Shown here piece after piece: positions 10,829 through 17,733 of a stretch of 64,000 bases of DNA. Under the pieces are notes generated by a model. That model saw nothing but the letters and a program-made list of their open reading frames with translations, was not told the DNA's origin and made no database searches. Position numbers and translations under genes: made by a program. Positions within the stretch are counted from its first letter, which is position 1. Each line of letters starts with the position of its first letter. The DNA comes from Phycisphaerae bacterium (GTDB lineage: Bacteria; Planctomycetota; Phycisphaerae; UBA1845; Fen-1342), in assembly GCA_022072445.1 (NCBI GenBank), contig JAJVHV010000045.1:18598-82597 (forward strand). Reading direction: 5' to 3'.

Positions 10829-10960
10829 CGCGGAACATCGACGAAACACCGACGAAACACCGGCGTTCCTGGTTCATGCAGTACACAGCCCTCCGCCTCC
10901 GCCCAGCCGCTTCGGCGATTGGGCGGTGCGGCGGTTTGATCAACAGAAGGGAGATCGCCC

Positions 10961-11782
10961 GTGGAGATCACGGCGCAGATGGTCAAGGCGCTTCGCGAGA
11001 AAACCGGACTTCCGATGATGGACTGCAAGCAGGCCATGCAGGAGGCCGGCGGCGACGAAGCCAAGGCGATTGATATCCTCCGCAAGCGCGGACTGGGCCG
11101 CGTCGAGAAGTTGGCCGGCCGCGAAACGTCGCAGGGCCGCGTCGCCTGCCACGTGGATGGCGGCGTGGGTGGCATCGCCGAGGTGCGGTGCGAGACCGCG
11201 CCGGTCGCCAAGACCGACGATTTCCAGGCGTTGTGCACGCAGGTGGCGCGGCATGCCGCGGCCGCGGCGGCGCCGTCGCCGGAGTCGTTGCCGGAGCAAC
11301 CGTTCCTGGACGACAAGTCGCGCACGTTCGCCGACTATCTGCTGGAGATCCGCAACCGCCTGCGCGAGAACACGCAGATTCAGCGCGTCGCGAAGCTGAA
11401 AGGCAACGTGGGGTACTACGTGCACCACAACGGCCAGGTCGGCGTGCTGGTCGAAATGAGCACACCCTGCCCGCCGCAGGCCGTCGCCGACGTGTGCATG
11501 CACATCGCGGCGATGCGGCCGTCGGCGACGCGTCGTGAGGAAATCGACGCCGGGCTGGTGGCCAAGGAGCGCGCTCTGGCGGCCGAGCAGGTGAAGGGCA
11601 AGCCGGTGAACATCGTGGACAAGATCGTCGACGGCAAGATCAACAAGTGGTTCAGCGAGATTGTGCTGCTGGAGCAGCCCTTCGTGAAGGACGACAAGCA
11701 GTCGGTCGGGCAGTATCTCGGCACGATCGCGCCAGGACTGTCGGTCAACCGCTTCGTGCGCTACGAGGTCGGCGGAGCCTGA
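10961..11782 (+). CDS. tsf: Elongation factor Ts
   Basis: This 273-residue protein is the nucleotide exchange factor for EF-Tu. The N-terminal UBA-like domain reads ITAQMVKALREKTGLPMMDC, and the core contains NVGYYVHHNGQVGVLVEM. The C-terminal part has DKIVDGKINKWFSEIVLLEQ and PFVKDDKQSV. The start is GTG with an AGAAGGGAG ribosome-binding site. The 132-bp gap from rpsB shows no clear terminator, so the two are probably one operon. Confidence 0.95.
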   Translation: MEITAQMVKALREKTGLPMMDCKQAMQEAGGDEAKAIDILRKRGLGRVEKLAGRETSQGRVACHVDGGVGGIAEVRCETAPVAKTDDFQALCTQVARHAAAAAAPSPESLPEQPFLDDKSRTFADYLLEIRNRLRENTQIQRVAKLKGNVGYYVHHNGQVGVLVEMSTPCPPQAVADVCMHIAAMRPSATRREEIDAGLVAKERALAAEQVKGKPVNIVDKIVDGKINKWFSEIVLLEQPFVKDDKQSVGQYLGTIAPGLSVNRFVRYEVGGA

Positions 11783-11831
11783 CGCTCCGGCGCGGGCAAC
11801 GCGCGGTTCGCCCCGCGGGCGGAAACCGGGC

Positions 11832-13292
11832 CTACGCGACGCCGTGCGGCGGACGGCGCGCCCACCAGTCGGTGTTCGCCTCGTAGGCCCGCATGACCCG
11901 CAGCAGGGTGTTTTCGGCAAACGGCGCGGCCAGCAGTTGAAGGCCAATGGGCAGTCCCTGGCGGGAGAACCCGCAGGGCGCCACCAGGCCGGGAATGCCC
12001 GCCAGGTTCGCCGCGATCGTGTAAACGTCGGCCAGGTACATCGCCAGCGGGTCGTCGGATTTCTCGCCAAAGCGGAAGGCGGGCGTGGGCGCGGCGGGGC
12101 AAGCGATCAGGTCGCAGCGCGCCAGCGCCGCGGTGAAATCCCGCTGAATCAGGCGGCGGGCCTTGAGCGCGGTCAGATAGTAGGCATCGTAATACCCGCT
12201 GGAGAGGGCGAACGTGCCGAGCATGATGCGCCGCTTGACCTCCGCGCCGAGGGCCTCGCTGCGCGAGCGCGCGTAAAGCTCGAAGATGTCGGCGGCGGCG
12301 GCGCTGCGATGGCCGTAATGCACGCCGTCATACCGCGCCAGGTTGCTGGACGCCTCGGCCATCGCGATGACGTAGTAGACCGCGATGTTCTGCTGGCTGT
12401 GCGGCAGATCAACCTCGACCACCTGCGCACCAAGCTGGCTCAGCAGCTCGACGGCAGCCATGACCGCCGCACGCACCTCCTCGTCCAAGCCGTCGCCGAA
12501 GTACTGCCGCGGGAGTCCGATCCGCAGACCGGCAACGTCCGGCGGGGTGTCCGCCGTCAGAGCGATCGGCTCGCCGTCGACGCTGGTGCTGTCGTGCCGG
12601 TCGTGGCCGGCGATGACCGAAAGCAGCAGGGCCGCGTCGGCCACGCTGGTCGCGAGCGGTCCGATCTGATCCAGGCTCGATCCGTAGGCGATCAGACCGT
12701 AGCGCGAGACGCGCCCGTACGTCGGTTTGAGGCCGACAACGCCCGTGAACGACGCGGGCTGACGGATCGAGCCGCCCGTGTCGGAACCCAGCGCCAGCGG
12801 GACGATTCCGGCGGCGACCGCGGCGGCCGATCCGCCGGAGGAGCCGCCCGGGACGCGCTCGAGGTCCCACGGATTGCGCGTCGGACCGAAAGCGCTGTTC
12901 TCGGTGGATGAGCCCATCGCGAATTCGTCGAGGTTGGTCTTGCCGACGACGACCGCCCCCGCCGCCTCGATCCGCTGGACGACCGTGGCGTCGAAGGGCG
13001 AGCGATGCTGGGCGAGGATCTTCGAGCCGGCCGTGGTGCGGCTGAAGCGCGTGCAGATGTTGTCCTTCAGCGCCATCGGCACGCCCGCCAGCGGACCGAC
13101 CGGCTGGCCGGCGGCGACGGCGGCGTCGACCGCCGCGGCACGCGCCAACGCATGGGATTCGGTCGTTTCGAGAAACGCGTGCAGCGGCGGATCGGCGACG
13201 TTGATGCGGCGGAGCGCCTCGCGGCAGATGTCGACCGCCGAGGCGCGTCGGGCACGGACGTCAGCGGCGATCTGTCGGGCACTGCTCCACAT
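11832..13292 (-). CDS. gatA: Asp/Glu-tRNA amidotransferase subunit A
   Basis: This 486-residue amidase-signature enzyme releases ammonia from glutamine so that mischarged Glu-tRNA(Gln) or Asp-tRNA(Asn) can be amidated. The Ser-cisSer-Lys triad is visible as Lys76 (ALKDN), Ser151 ([10 protein letters not shown]) and Ser175 ([11 protein letters not shown]). The ATG at 13292 follows AAAGGCGG, which fits better than the in-frame GTG at 13310. It follows gatC by 14 bp. gatB is not in the window, so the third subunit must be encoded elsewhere. Confidence 0.95.
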   Translation of the reverse strand: MWSSARQIAADVRARRASAVDICREALRRINVADPPLHAFLETTESHALARAAAVDAAVAAGQPVGPLAGVPMALKDNICTRFSRTTAGSKILAQHRSPFDATVVQRIEAAGAVVVGKTNLDEFAMGSSTENSAFGPTRNPWDLERVPGGSSGGSAAAVAAGIVPLALGSDTGGSIRQPASFTGVVGLKPTYGRVSRYGLIAYGSSLDQIGPLATSVADAALLLSVIAGHDRHDSTSVDGEPIALTADTPPDVAGLRIGLPRQYFGDGLDEEVRAAVMAAVELLSQLGAQVVEVDLPHSQQNIAVYYVIAMAEASSNLARYDGVHYGHRSAAAADIFELYARSRSEALGAEVKRRIMLGTFALSSGYYDAYYLTALKARRLIQRDFTAALARCDLIACPAAPTPAFRFGEKSDDPLAMYLADVYTIAANLAGIPGLVAPCGFSRQGLPIGLQLLAAPFAENTLLRVMRAYEANTDWWARRPPHGVA

Positions 13293-13306
13293 CGTCGGAC
13301 CGCCTT

Positions 13307-13618
13307 TCACGCGCCGCCGGCCTGATCGAGGACGCGTGGTACGCGGAAGAAGCCGGACACGTGCTGGGGCGCGTTGGCGAGAACGCTCGCTACCGGGAGG
13401 GAGTCGGCGGGCTGGTCGTCGCGCAGGACGTTGATGATCGGCAGCGGGTGCGCCAAGGGCTCGACCTGGGCGGTGGGCAAGGCGTTGAGCTGCTGAAAGT
13501 ACTCGACGATGTGGGAAAGCTGGACGCTGAGCTGCCCGGCCTCGCCTTCGTGCAGATCGAGGCGCGCGAGCCGCGCGATGCGGTGGACCTGGGCTTCGTC
13601 GATCAGCACGTGGCTCAT
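13307..13618 (-). CDS. gatC: Asp/Glu-tRNA amidotransferase subunit C
   Basis: This 103-residue protein matches GatC, which wraps around GatA and stabilises the GatCAB complex. The family N-terminus is [20 protein letters not shown]. The conserved tail has the LRDDQP segment and the [17 protein letters not shown] motif. The ATG at 13618 gives the usual length; the open frame continuing upstream is GC-rich noise. It lies just upstream of gatA. Confidence 0.93.
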   Translation of the reverse strand: MSHVLIDEAQVHRIARLARLDLHEGEAGQLSVQLSHIVEYFQQLNALPTAQVEPLAHPLPIINVLRDDQPADSLPVASVLANAPQHVSGFFRVPRVLDQAGGA

Positions 13619-13706
13619 GCGCGGTTTCGCCGAAGCAGGCCGTACGCCGTTGCGGCGGGCGGTCGGCGGGCTTGCGCGTCGGTCGGACGGGCGCGTGCCG
13701 GCCGGG

Positions 13707-13970
13707 TCACGTGGCCGGTGCGGCCTCCTGGCGCGGCCGGCGGACGGGTTTGACAATCAGGCCCATGCGGATCGCCTTGGCGCTCGCCCGGATGCGGCAG
13801 ACGCGGCCGTCGACGATCGCTCGAACCTTCTGGATGTTCGGCTTGAACTTGCGCGGCGCGATGCTGGTGACCTTACGGCCGACGCCGCCCAGGTACTTGG
13901 CCTTTCCGCGGCGGCAGATCTGGCTGCCGAAGACGGTCTTTTTCCCGGTATACGGACAATATCGGCTCAT
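13707..13970 (-). CDS. rpmB: 50S ribosomal protein L28
   Basis: This 87-residue basic protein begins MSRYCPYTGKKTVFGSQICR, close to the L28 start. It keeps a Cys pair position (CPYTGKK), the segment RKFKPNIQKVRA and the C-terminal RIRASAKAIRMGLIVKP. A final PVRRPRQEAAPAT tail is longer than in short L28s. It is followed by gatC-gatA on the same strand. The mobile element at 14078-15597 lies about 110 bp upstream of its start. Confidence 0.93.
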   Translation of the reverse strand: MSRYCPYTGKKTVFGSQICRRGKAKYLGGVGRKVTSIAPRKFKPNIQKVRAIVDGRVCRIRASAKAIRMGLIVKPVRRPRQEAAPAT

Positions 13971-14070
13971 GCAAACACCTGTGTTCTTTGGGGGCCGGCG
14001 GCACGACGGGCGGCGGGCCTGCGAATTCTGCATGTTAGCCGCCAAGGGGCCAAGGGGTCAAGGGGTCGAG

Positions 14071-14094
14071 GCCCCCAGGTAGTGTCCTAATTTG
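14071..14094 (+). repeat. Left terminal inverted repeat plus target duplication
   Basis: The target duplication GCCCCCA (14071-14077) is followed by the 17-bp inverted repeat starting at 14078. The transposase-remnant stop codon (TAG read on the minus strand) lies inside the repeat, as is common in compact insertion sequences. Confidence 0.85.
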
Positions 14095-14361
14095 GCAGTA
14101 GGTCCGCAACGGTCCACAACCCCGCCGACACGCCCGCCATCATCGCCGGGGTCATGCCTAGGCTACGGTGCAGCCGCACGAAGTTGTACCACCGCGCATC
14201 GTGCGGTCCATGATCGTTTCGCAGTGCGCCCCGACGCGGACCATGAGCCGCATGATCGTGTCGCGGTGAACCCCCGTGATTCGCTCGACGGACCGGATAG
14301 ACGAAGCCTCGCAGAGCATGGAGATTACGGCGATCTGCTTCTCGCGCTTCAGGACGTTCAC
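14087..14361 (-). pseudogene. IS1-like transposase remnant, catalytic core deleted
   Basis: The N-terminal part (about 55 residues, from a GTG at 14361) contains MNVLKREKQIAVISML and SIRSVERITGVHRDTIMRL. These resemble the helix-turn-helix start of IS1-family transposases. After about MDRTM the sequence jumps to a transposase C-terminus in another frame: WYNFVRLHRSLGMTPAMMAG followed by LWTVADLL. The middle catalytic region (roughly 150-200 residues in relatives) is missing and the join is out of frame. No active transposase can be made. Family assignment is by recognition of both ends, not by search. Confidence 0.8.
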
Positions 14362-14746
14362 GGTCGCACCCTTGATCTGGGCGCGACGAGCCGTACAATT
14401 CGGTTACTGACCCGTGCGGCTACGTCGCGCGGTTCAAGTCCCGCGTGCGGTTGCACCCGCACACGGGACGCTTTCTAAAACCGGGTCGCCTCGCCGACGG
14501 TGGGTTACAGGCCACGCCCGCGACTCGCGTTATCGCCCGGCTGATCGGCGACCGCATTCCTCAGCCGGGCTTAATTCTCTCCTCACGGCAGACTCCTTTC
14601 CGCCAAGGTTTATACCGGGTATTATGCCGCACTATTGGATTTCAGTCAATATCACAGCAGAGGAAATCTCAGAAAAAATATCCAATAGCGAGTTGACAGG
14701 TTCTGGAACATCGTCGATACTGTATCGTGAAAGGACGGTGTTAATC
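14362..14746. other. Element interior without a supported gene
   Basis: This 385-bp stretch separates the transposase remnant from the passenger gene. A T-arm-like GGTTCAAGTCC occurs at 14431-14441, but no cloverleaf surrounds it. Composition turns A+T-rich from about 14570, leading into the passenger promoter. No coding region is supported. Confidence 0.6.
14693..14722 (+). promoter_or_regulatory. Candidate promoter of the passenger gene
   Basis: A perfect TTGACA (14693-14698) is followed after 18 bp by GATACT (14717-14722). An AAAGGAC ribosome-binding site lies at 14730-14736 and the ATG at 14747. This places a complete expression signal inside the element. Confidence 0.55.
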
Positions 14747-15544
14747 ATGGCGAACGCCGCACCGACGAAGCCAGAACCGGAACAGGAGCGAAAGCGCCAC
14801 CGCAGTCCGAACTACCCGATTGTCGCGATCGGAACGGCTATCGAGCGGGCGACCAAGCTCTACGAGACAAACAAGTCGCATCCGACCCCGTTGGCCGTGG
14901 CCTGCAAGTTGTGGGAGTACAAGGTCGGCAGCAGCGTAGCAGACCAGAATATCGCCGCGCTGCGAGCCTACGGCCTAGTCACTGTCACGGGCCAGGGCGA
15001 CAAGCGGCTGATTGCCGTTTCCGATGATGCCCGCCGGATCATCCTGAACGCGCCTGAACGGGCGAAGATCGTCAAGCGGCTGGCGTTGAATCCGGCTATC
15101 TACAAAGAGCTGTGGGGTCAGTACGGGGCGTCGATGCCGAACGACGAAACGATCAAGCACTACCTGCTTTTTCGTGAGGCTGGGGCCTTCAACGACGACG
15201 TTGTTGATATGGTTATTGACCGGTTCAAGCAGACAATTCAGTTTGCAAAGCTGACAGAATCTGATATAATCGAGGAGAAGGAGACGGACGCCGAACCCCC
15301 GACTCACGGCAATTTTGCCGTTCGCCCGTCGGAACAGCCGAAGTTAGAGCGTCCGAAGCCACCTATGGCAGGCACGAATCAGGACGTGTTCACGCTGCAA
15401 GAAGGGCCGGTTGTGCTTCAATGGCCTGCGACTCTGACGCCAGCGGGTTACGAAGACCTGAAGGATTGGTTCGAGTTGGTCCTGCGCAAGATCAAGCGCT
15501 CCATCGCGCAGCGCGAGTCGCAGGATTCGTCGCCGGCAGAGTGA
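14747..15544 (+). CDS. Passenger protein of the IS1-like element, function unknown
   Basis: This 265-residue soluble protein has three parts: a charged N-terminus (KPEPEQERKRHRSP), a helical core at residues 20-165, and a proline-rich linker before a short C-terminal domain at about residues 205-255. The core (LAVACKLWEYKVGSSVADQN, then LRAYGLVTVTGQGDKRLIAV) reads like a winged helix, a fold seen in uncharacterised DUF5343-like proteins; this is a structural guess. It has its own promoter and ribosome-binding site, and more A/T codons than neighbouring genes, consistent with transfer. It ends 37 bp before the right inverted repeat. No transposase motif is seen. Confidence 0.75.
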   Translation: MANAAPTKPEPEQERKRHRSPNYPIVAIGTAIERATKLYETNKSHPTPLAVACKLWEYKVGSSVADQNIAALRAYGLVTVTGQGDKRLIAVSDDARRIILNAPERAKIVKRLALNPAIYKELWGQYGASMPNDETIKHYLLFREAGAFNDDVVDMVIDRFKQTIQFAKLTESDIIEEKETDAEPPTHGNFAVRPSEQPKLERPKPPMAGTNQDVFTLQEGPVVLQWPATLTPAGYEDLKDWFELVLRKIKRSIAQRESQDSSPAE

Positions 15545-15580
15545 GACACAATCCCCAACCGCCCGCATGTGCAAGCGGTT

Positions 15581-15604
15581 CAAATTAGGACACTACCGCC
15601 CCCA
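15581..15604 (-). repeat. Right terminal inverted repeat plus target duplication
   Basis: Positions 15581-15597 are the exact reverse complement of 14078-14094, and GCCCCCA follows at 15598-15604. Further right, to about 15730, lies a pyrimidine-rich word repeat (CCCCTTGTTCC type) mirroring the AAGGGG words left of the element at 14041-14066. Confidence 0.85.
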
Positions 15605-15758
15605 GTGATCAGCTCACCGAAAGGCGACCACGCGCTGAGGAGCGACGTGCGGGGCCCTGTCTCTCTCCCCTTGTTGTTCCTTTGTTTTCTTGTCCCCTTG
15701 TTCCCGTGTCCCTCGGCCCCTCGGCCACATGTTTCATCGCCGCCCGCGGCCGGCGTGC

Positions 15759-15788
15759 TTGCGTGCGACGCGCGTGCGGCGCTACAAT
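15759..15788 (+). promoter_or_regulatory. Candidate sdhC promoter
   Basis: TTGCGT (15759-15764) and TACAAT (15783-15788) are spaced by 18 bp, 53 bp before the sdhC ATG. The match is reasonable for a sigma-70-type promoter. Confidence 0.45.
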
Positions 15789-15840
15789 TTCCGCGCGTGA
15801 AAAATTTCACAAGACGGTTCCCTGCAAGGGACTCCAGCGC

Positions 15841-16593
15841 ATGAGCGAGCCTGTCGCCGGTTGGTTTGAGAAGAACGAGTTTCTGCTGCGCCGCCTGCAT
15901 TCGCTGTCGGGTGTCATCCCGATCGGCGTGTTTCTCTTCGAGCACTTGCTGACCAACTCGATGGCCTTCTTCGGCCGCGAGAAATTCAACGAGCACGTGC
16001 ACTGGCTGCACAACCTGCCCTACCTGACGCTGCTCGAACTCTTCGGCATCATGCTGCCGATCGCCTTCCACGCCATCTACGGCGTCTCGATCGCCCTGCG
16101 CGCCAAGCCCAACGCGGCCGAATACCCCTACTTCGACAACTGGCGCTACACGCTGCAACGCGTCACCGGATACGTCGCTTTCGTCTTCATCATCCTGCAC
16201 CTGGCGCACTTCCGCTTCGCGCACTGGTTCGGCGGCGAGCCTTACGTCGGCACCGCCGACCCGTTCGAGCTGACGCGACAGGGCTTCCTGGCCGGCGCGC
16301 TGCCGACCCCGGTGATCGCCCTGTTTTACGCCATCGGAACGCTCGCCAGCGTCTATCACCTGTGCAACGGTCTGACGACGTTCTGCATCACGTGGGGCAT
16401 CACGGTCGGCGACGTGGCGCGAAAGCGCGCCGGCCTGGCGTTCGGCGGATTGGGGTTGATTCTGGTCGCGTGGGGCATGATGTCGCTGCGGGCGCTCGCG
16501 AGCCTCGAGCCGGACCTAACGCGCGGAGCGACCCCCGCGGCGCATGCGTCGTCCGTGCCGCCGTCGACGCCCGCGCATGGCGCCACGCCCTGA
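15841..16593 (+). CDS. sdhC: Succinate dehydrogenase cytochrome b558 subunit
   Basis: This 250-residue membrane protein anchors succinate dehydrogenase and binds heme b. Five hydrophobic segments are visible, with histidines in RRLHSLSGVIPIGVFLFEHL, IAFHAIYGVSIAL, FIILHLAHFRFAHW and SVYHLCNGL. These are the positions expected for heme ligands in the cytochrome b558 (Bacillus-type) family. A Pro/Ala/Thr-rich tail follows the last helix. sdhA lies 1.1 kb downstream rather than adjacent. Confidence 0.88.
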   Translation: MSEPVAGWFEKNEFLLRRLHSLSGVIPIGVFLFEHLLTNSMAFFGREKFNEHVHWLHNLPYLTLLELFGIMLPIAFHAIYGVSIALRAKPNAAEYPYFDNWRYTLQRVTGYVAFVFIILHLAHFRFAHWFGGEPYVGTADPFELTRQGFLAGALPTPVIALFYAIGTLASVYHLCNGLTTFCITWGITVGDVARKRAGLAFGGLGLILVAWGMMSLRALASLEPDLTRGATPAAHASSVPPSTPAHGATP

Positions 16594-16696
16594 CGCTGTC
16601 TCGCGGCGCGATGATACGGTCTCCGAGCGAGCGCGGCCGCCGCCCAGAGCAGCGCGTTTCGTTGAACGACCGGGCGCAGCCCATTAGGATAAGTCG

Positions 16697-16939
16697 ATGA
16701 GCGCCGAGTCCATCCGCGAGCTCCTCGAGCGTGAGCCGTTTCACCCATTTCGCATCCGCGCCAGCAGCGGCATGGCTTACGATGTGCGCAATCCCGGCTT
16801 GGTCGTCCTGATGAAGTCGCAGGTGCTGGTGGCGGAGCCGAAATCCGATCGCTATGCGCTCATTCCGTTCCTGCACGTCGCCGGTGTGGAGTTGATGGCC
16901 AACGGCCGCCCGCGGTCCCGCGCGCGGCGGAGCAAGTAG
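16697..16939 (+). CDS. Small conserved hypothetical protein
   Basis: This 80-residue protein (IRELLEREPFHPFRIRASSG, then YDVRNPGLVVLMKSQVLVA) matches the pattern of a small beta-rich family often seen in planctomycetes. Family members start with a helix followed by PFHPFR and end with a hydrophobic strand and a basic tail. A short AGGATAAG precedes the ATG. The function is unknown. It faces the Uma2 gene with a 47-bp convergent gap. Confidence 0.7.
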   Translation: MSAESIRELLEREPFHPFRIRASSGMAYDVRNPGLVVLMKSQVLVAEPKSDRYALIPFLHVAGVELMANGRPRSRARRSK

Positions 16940-16986
16940 GCGGCTCGGATGCCCTACCGCTGACCGACCAATAAACCGCCCAAGTT

Positions 16987-17544
16987 TCAGACAGGAAGGA
17001 CGTCGGCCAGATCAAGCGTCGGCCGCGGAATCGCCGCTGGAGCAATGCTGGCGGTGCGGCCGAGTTCCTGCGCGCTGCCGTAGCGCCCGCCCGACGGCCC
17101 GCGATGGACGATGAGCCGGCGGCGCACAAGATCGAACACCCAGTATTCTTGGATGCCGGCGCGGGCGTAGAGCTCCAGTTTGGGACCGAGATCGAATTCC
17201 ACGGTCGCATCGGCCACTTCGATGAGAAGCAGCACATCCGGCGTGGTGGGATGGTGGTTGCGGTAGAGGTCGGCTCGCGGACGAGCGAGCACCAGATCGG
17301 GCTGCGGCTCGGAATGCTCATCCAGGCAAATCGGGCTCTGCACCCGGCAAAGCGCCAGCGCTTCCACGTGCGACTGGAAGAATCGATCAAGCGCAAAGAC
17401 GACCGCCGCGTGGCGCGGGCCAAGCGGACTCATCAGTGTCACTGCTCCGTCCAGCAGCTCGACACGCTCGATCCCGGCGTCCGCCATGCGGTGGTAGGCG
17501 TCGCGGGAAAAACGCATTCTTGTCGGTGTCACAACACGAGTCAT
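16987..17544 (-). CDS. Uma2 family (DUF820) putative restriction-fold nuclease
   Basis: This 185-residue protein has the Uma2 pattern: RMADAGIERVELLDGAVTLM, then QPDLVLARPR, VLLLIEVADATVEFDLGPKL, and YARAGIQEYWVFDLVRRRLI. The Asp and Glu-x-Lys-like residues form a PD-(D/E)XK nuclease core. Family members are abundant in planctomycetes and cyanobacteria, with no established role. An ATG at 17556 is an alternative start. The gene is inserted antisense between sdhC and sdhA. Confidence 0.85.
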   Translation of the reverse strand: MTRVVTPTRMRFSRDAYHRMADAGIERVELLDGAVTLMSPLGPRHAAVVFALDRFFQSHVEALALCRVQSPICLDEHSEPQPDLVLARPRADLYRNHHPTTPDVLLLIEVADATVEFDLGPKLELYARAGIQEYWVFDLVRRRLIVHRGPSGGRYGSAQELGRTASIAPAAIPRPTLDLADVLPV

Positions 17545-17733
17545 CGTCCTTATCATAACAAGATCGTCCGGCCGGCGCGACTCCGCCAGGCTCTCGATCG
17601 CGCTGCCGACATTGGACGTTCCGCCCGCACGCGGTAAGCTGATCGCGCTTCGCGAACGCGCCGTGGCGGTGCCGCTTTGGGCGGCCGGGAGCGGCGAGGA
17701 TGGCGAAGCGCCCAGCGCACCAGAGACCAGCAC

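Larger units (their letters stand above)
14078..15597. mobile_element. Non-autonomous IS1-like element with passenger gene
   Basis: The 1520-bp unit is bounded by perfect 17-bp terminal inverted repeats (GGTAGTGTCCTAATTTG at 14078-14094; its complement at 15581-15597). GCCCCCA occurs directly outside both ends (14071-14077, 15598-15604), like a target-site duplication of 7-8 bp. Inside lie a decayed IS1-family-like transposase reading left and an intact passenger gene reading right, both pointing outward. The interior is more A+T-rich than its surroundings. The unit sits between rpmB and sdhC. With the transposase core deleted, movement would need a transposase from elsewhere. Confidence 0.85.

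Noticed and set aside
14431..14460. GGTTCAAGTCC T-arm-like sequence suggesting a tRNA fragment
   Set aside because: The T-stem pairs (CGCGG/CCGCG), but no acceptor, D-arm or anticodon arm can be built around it.
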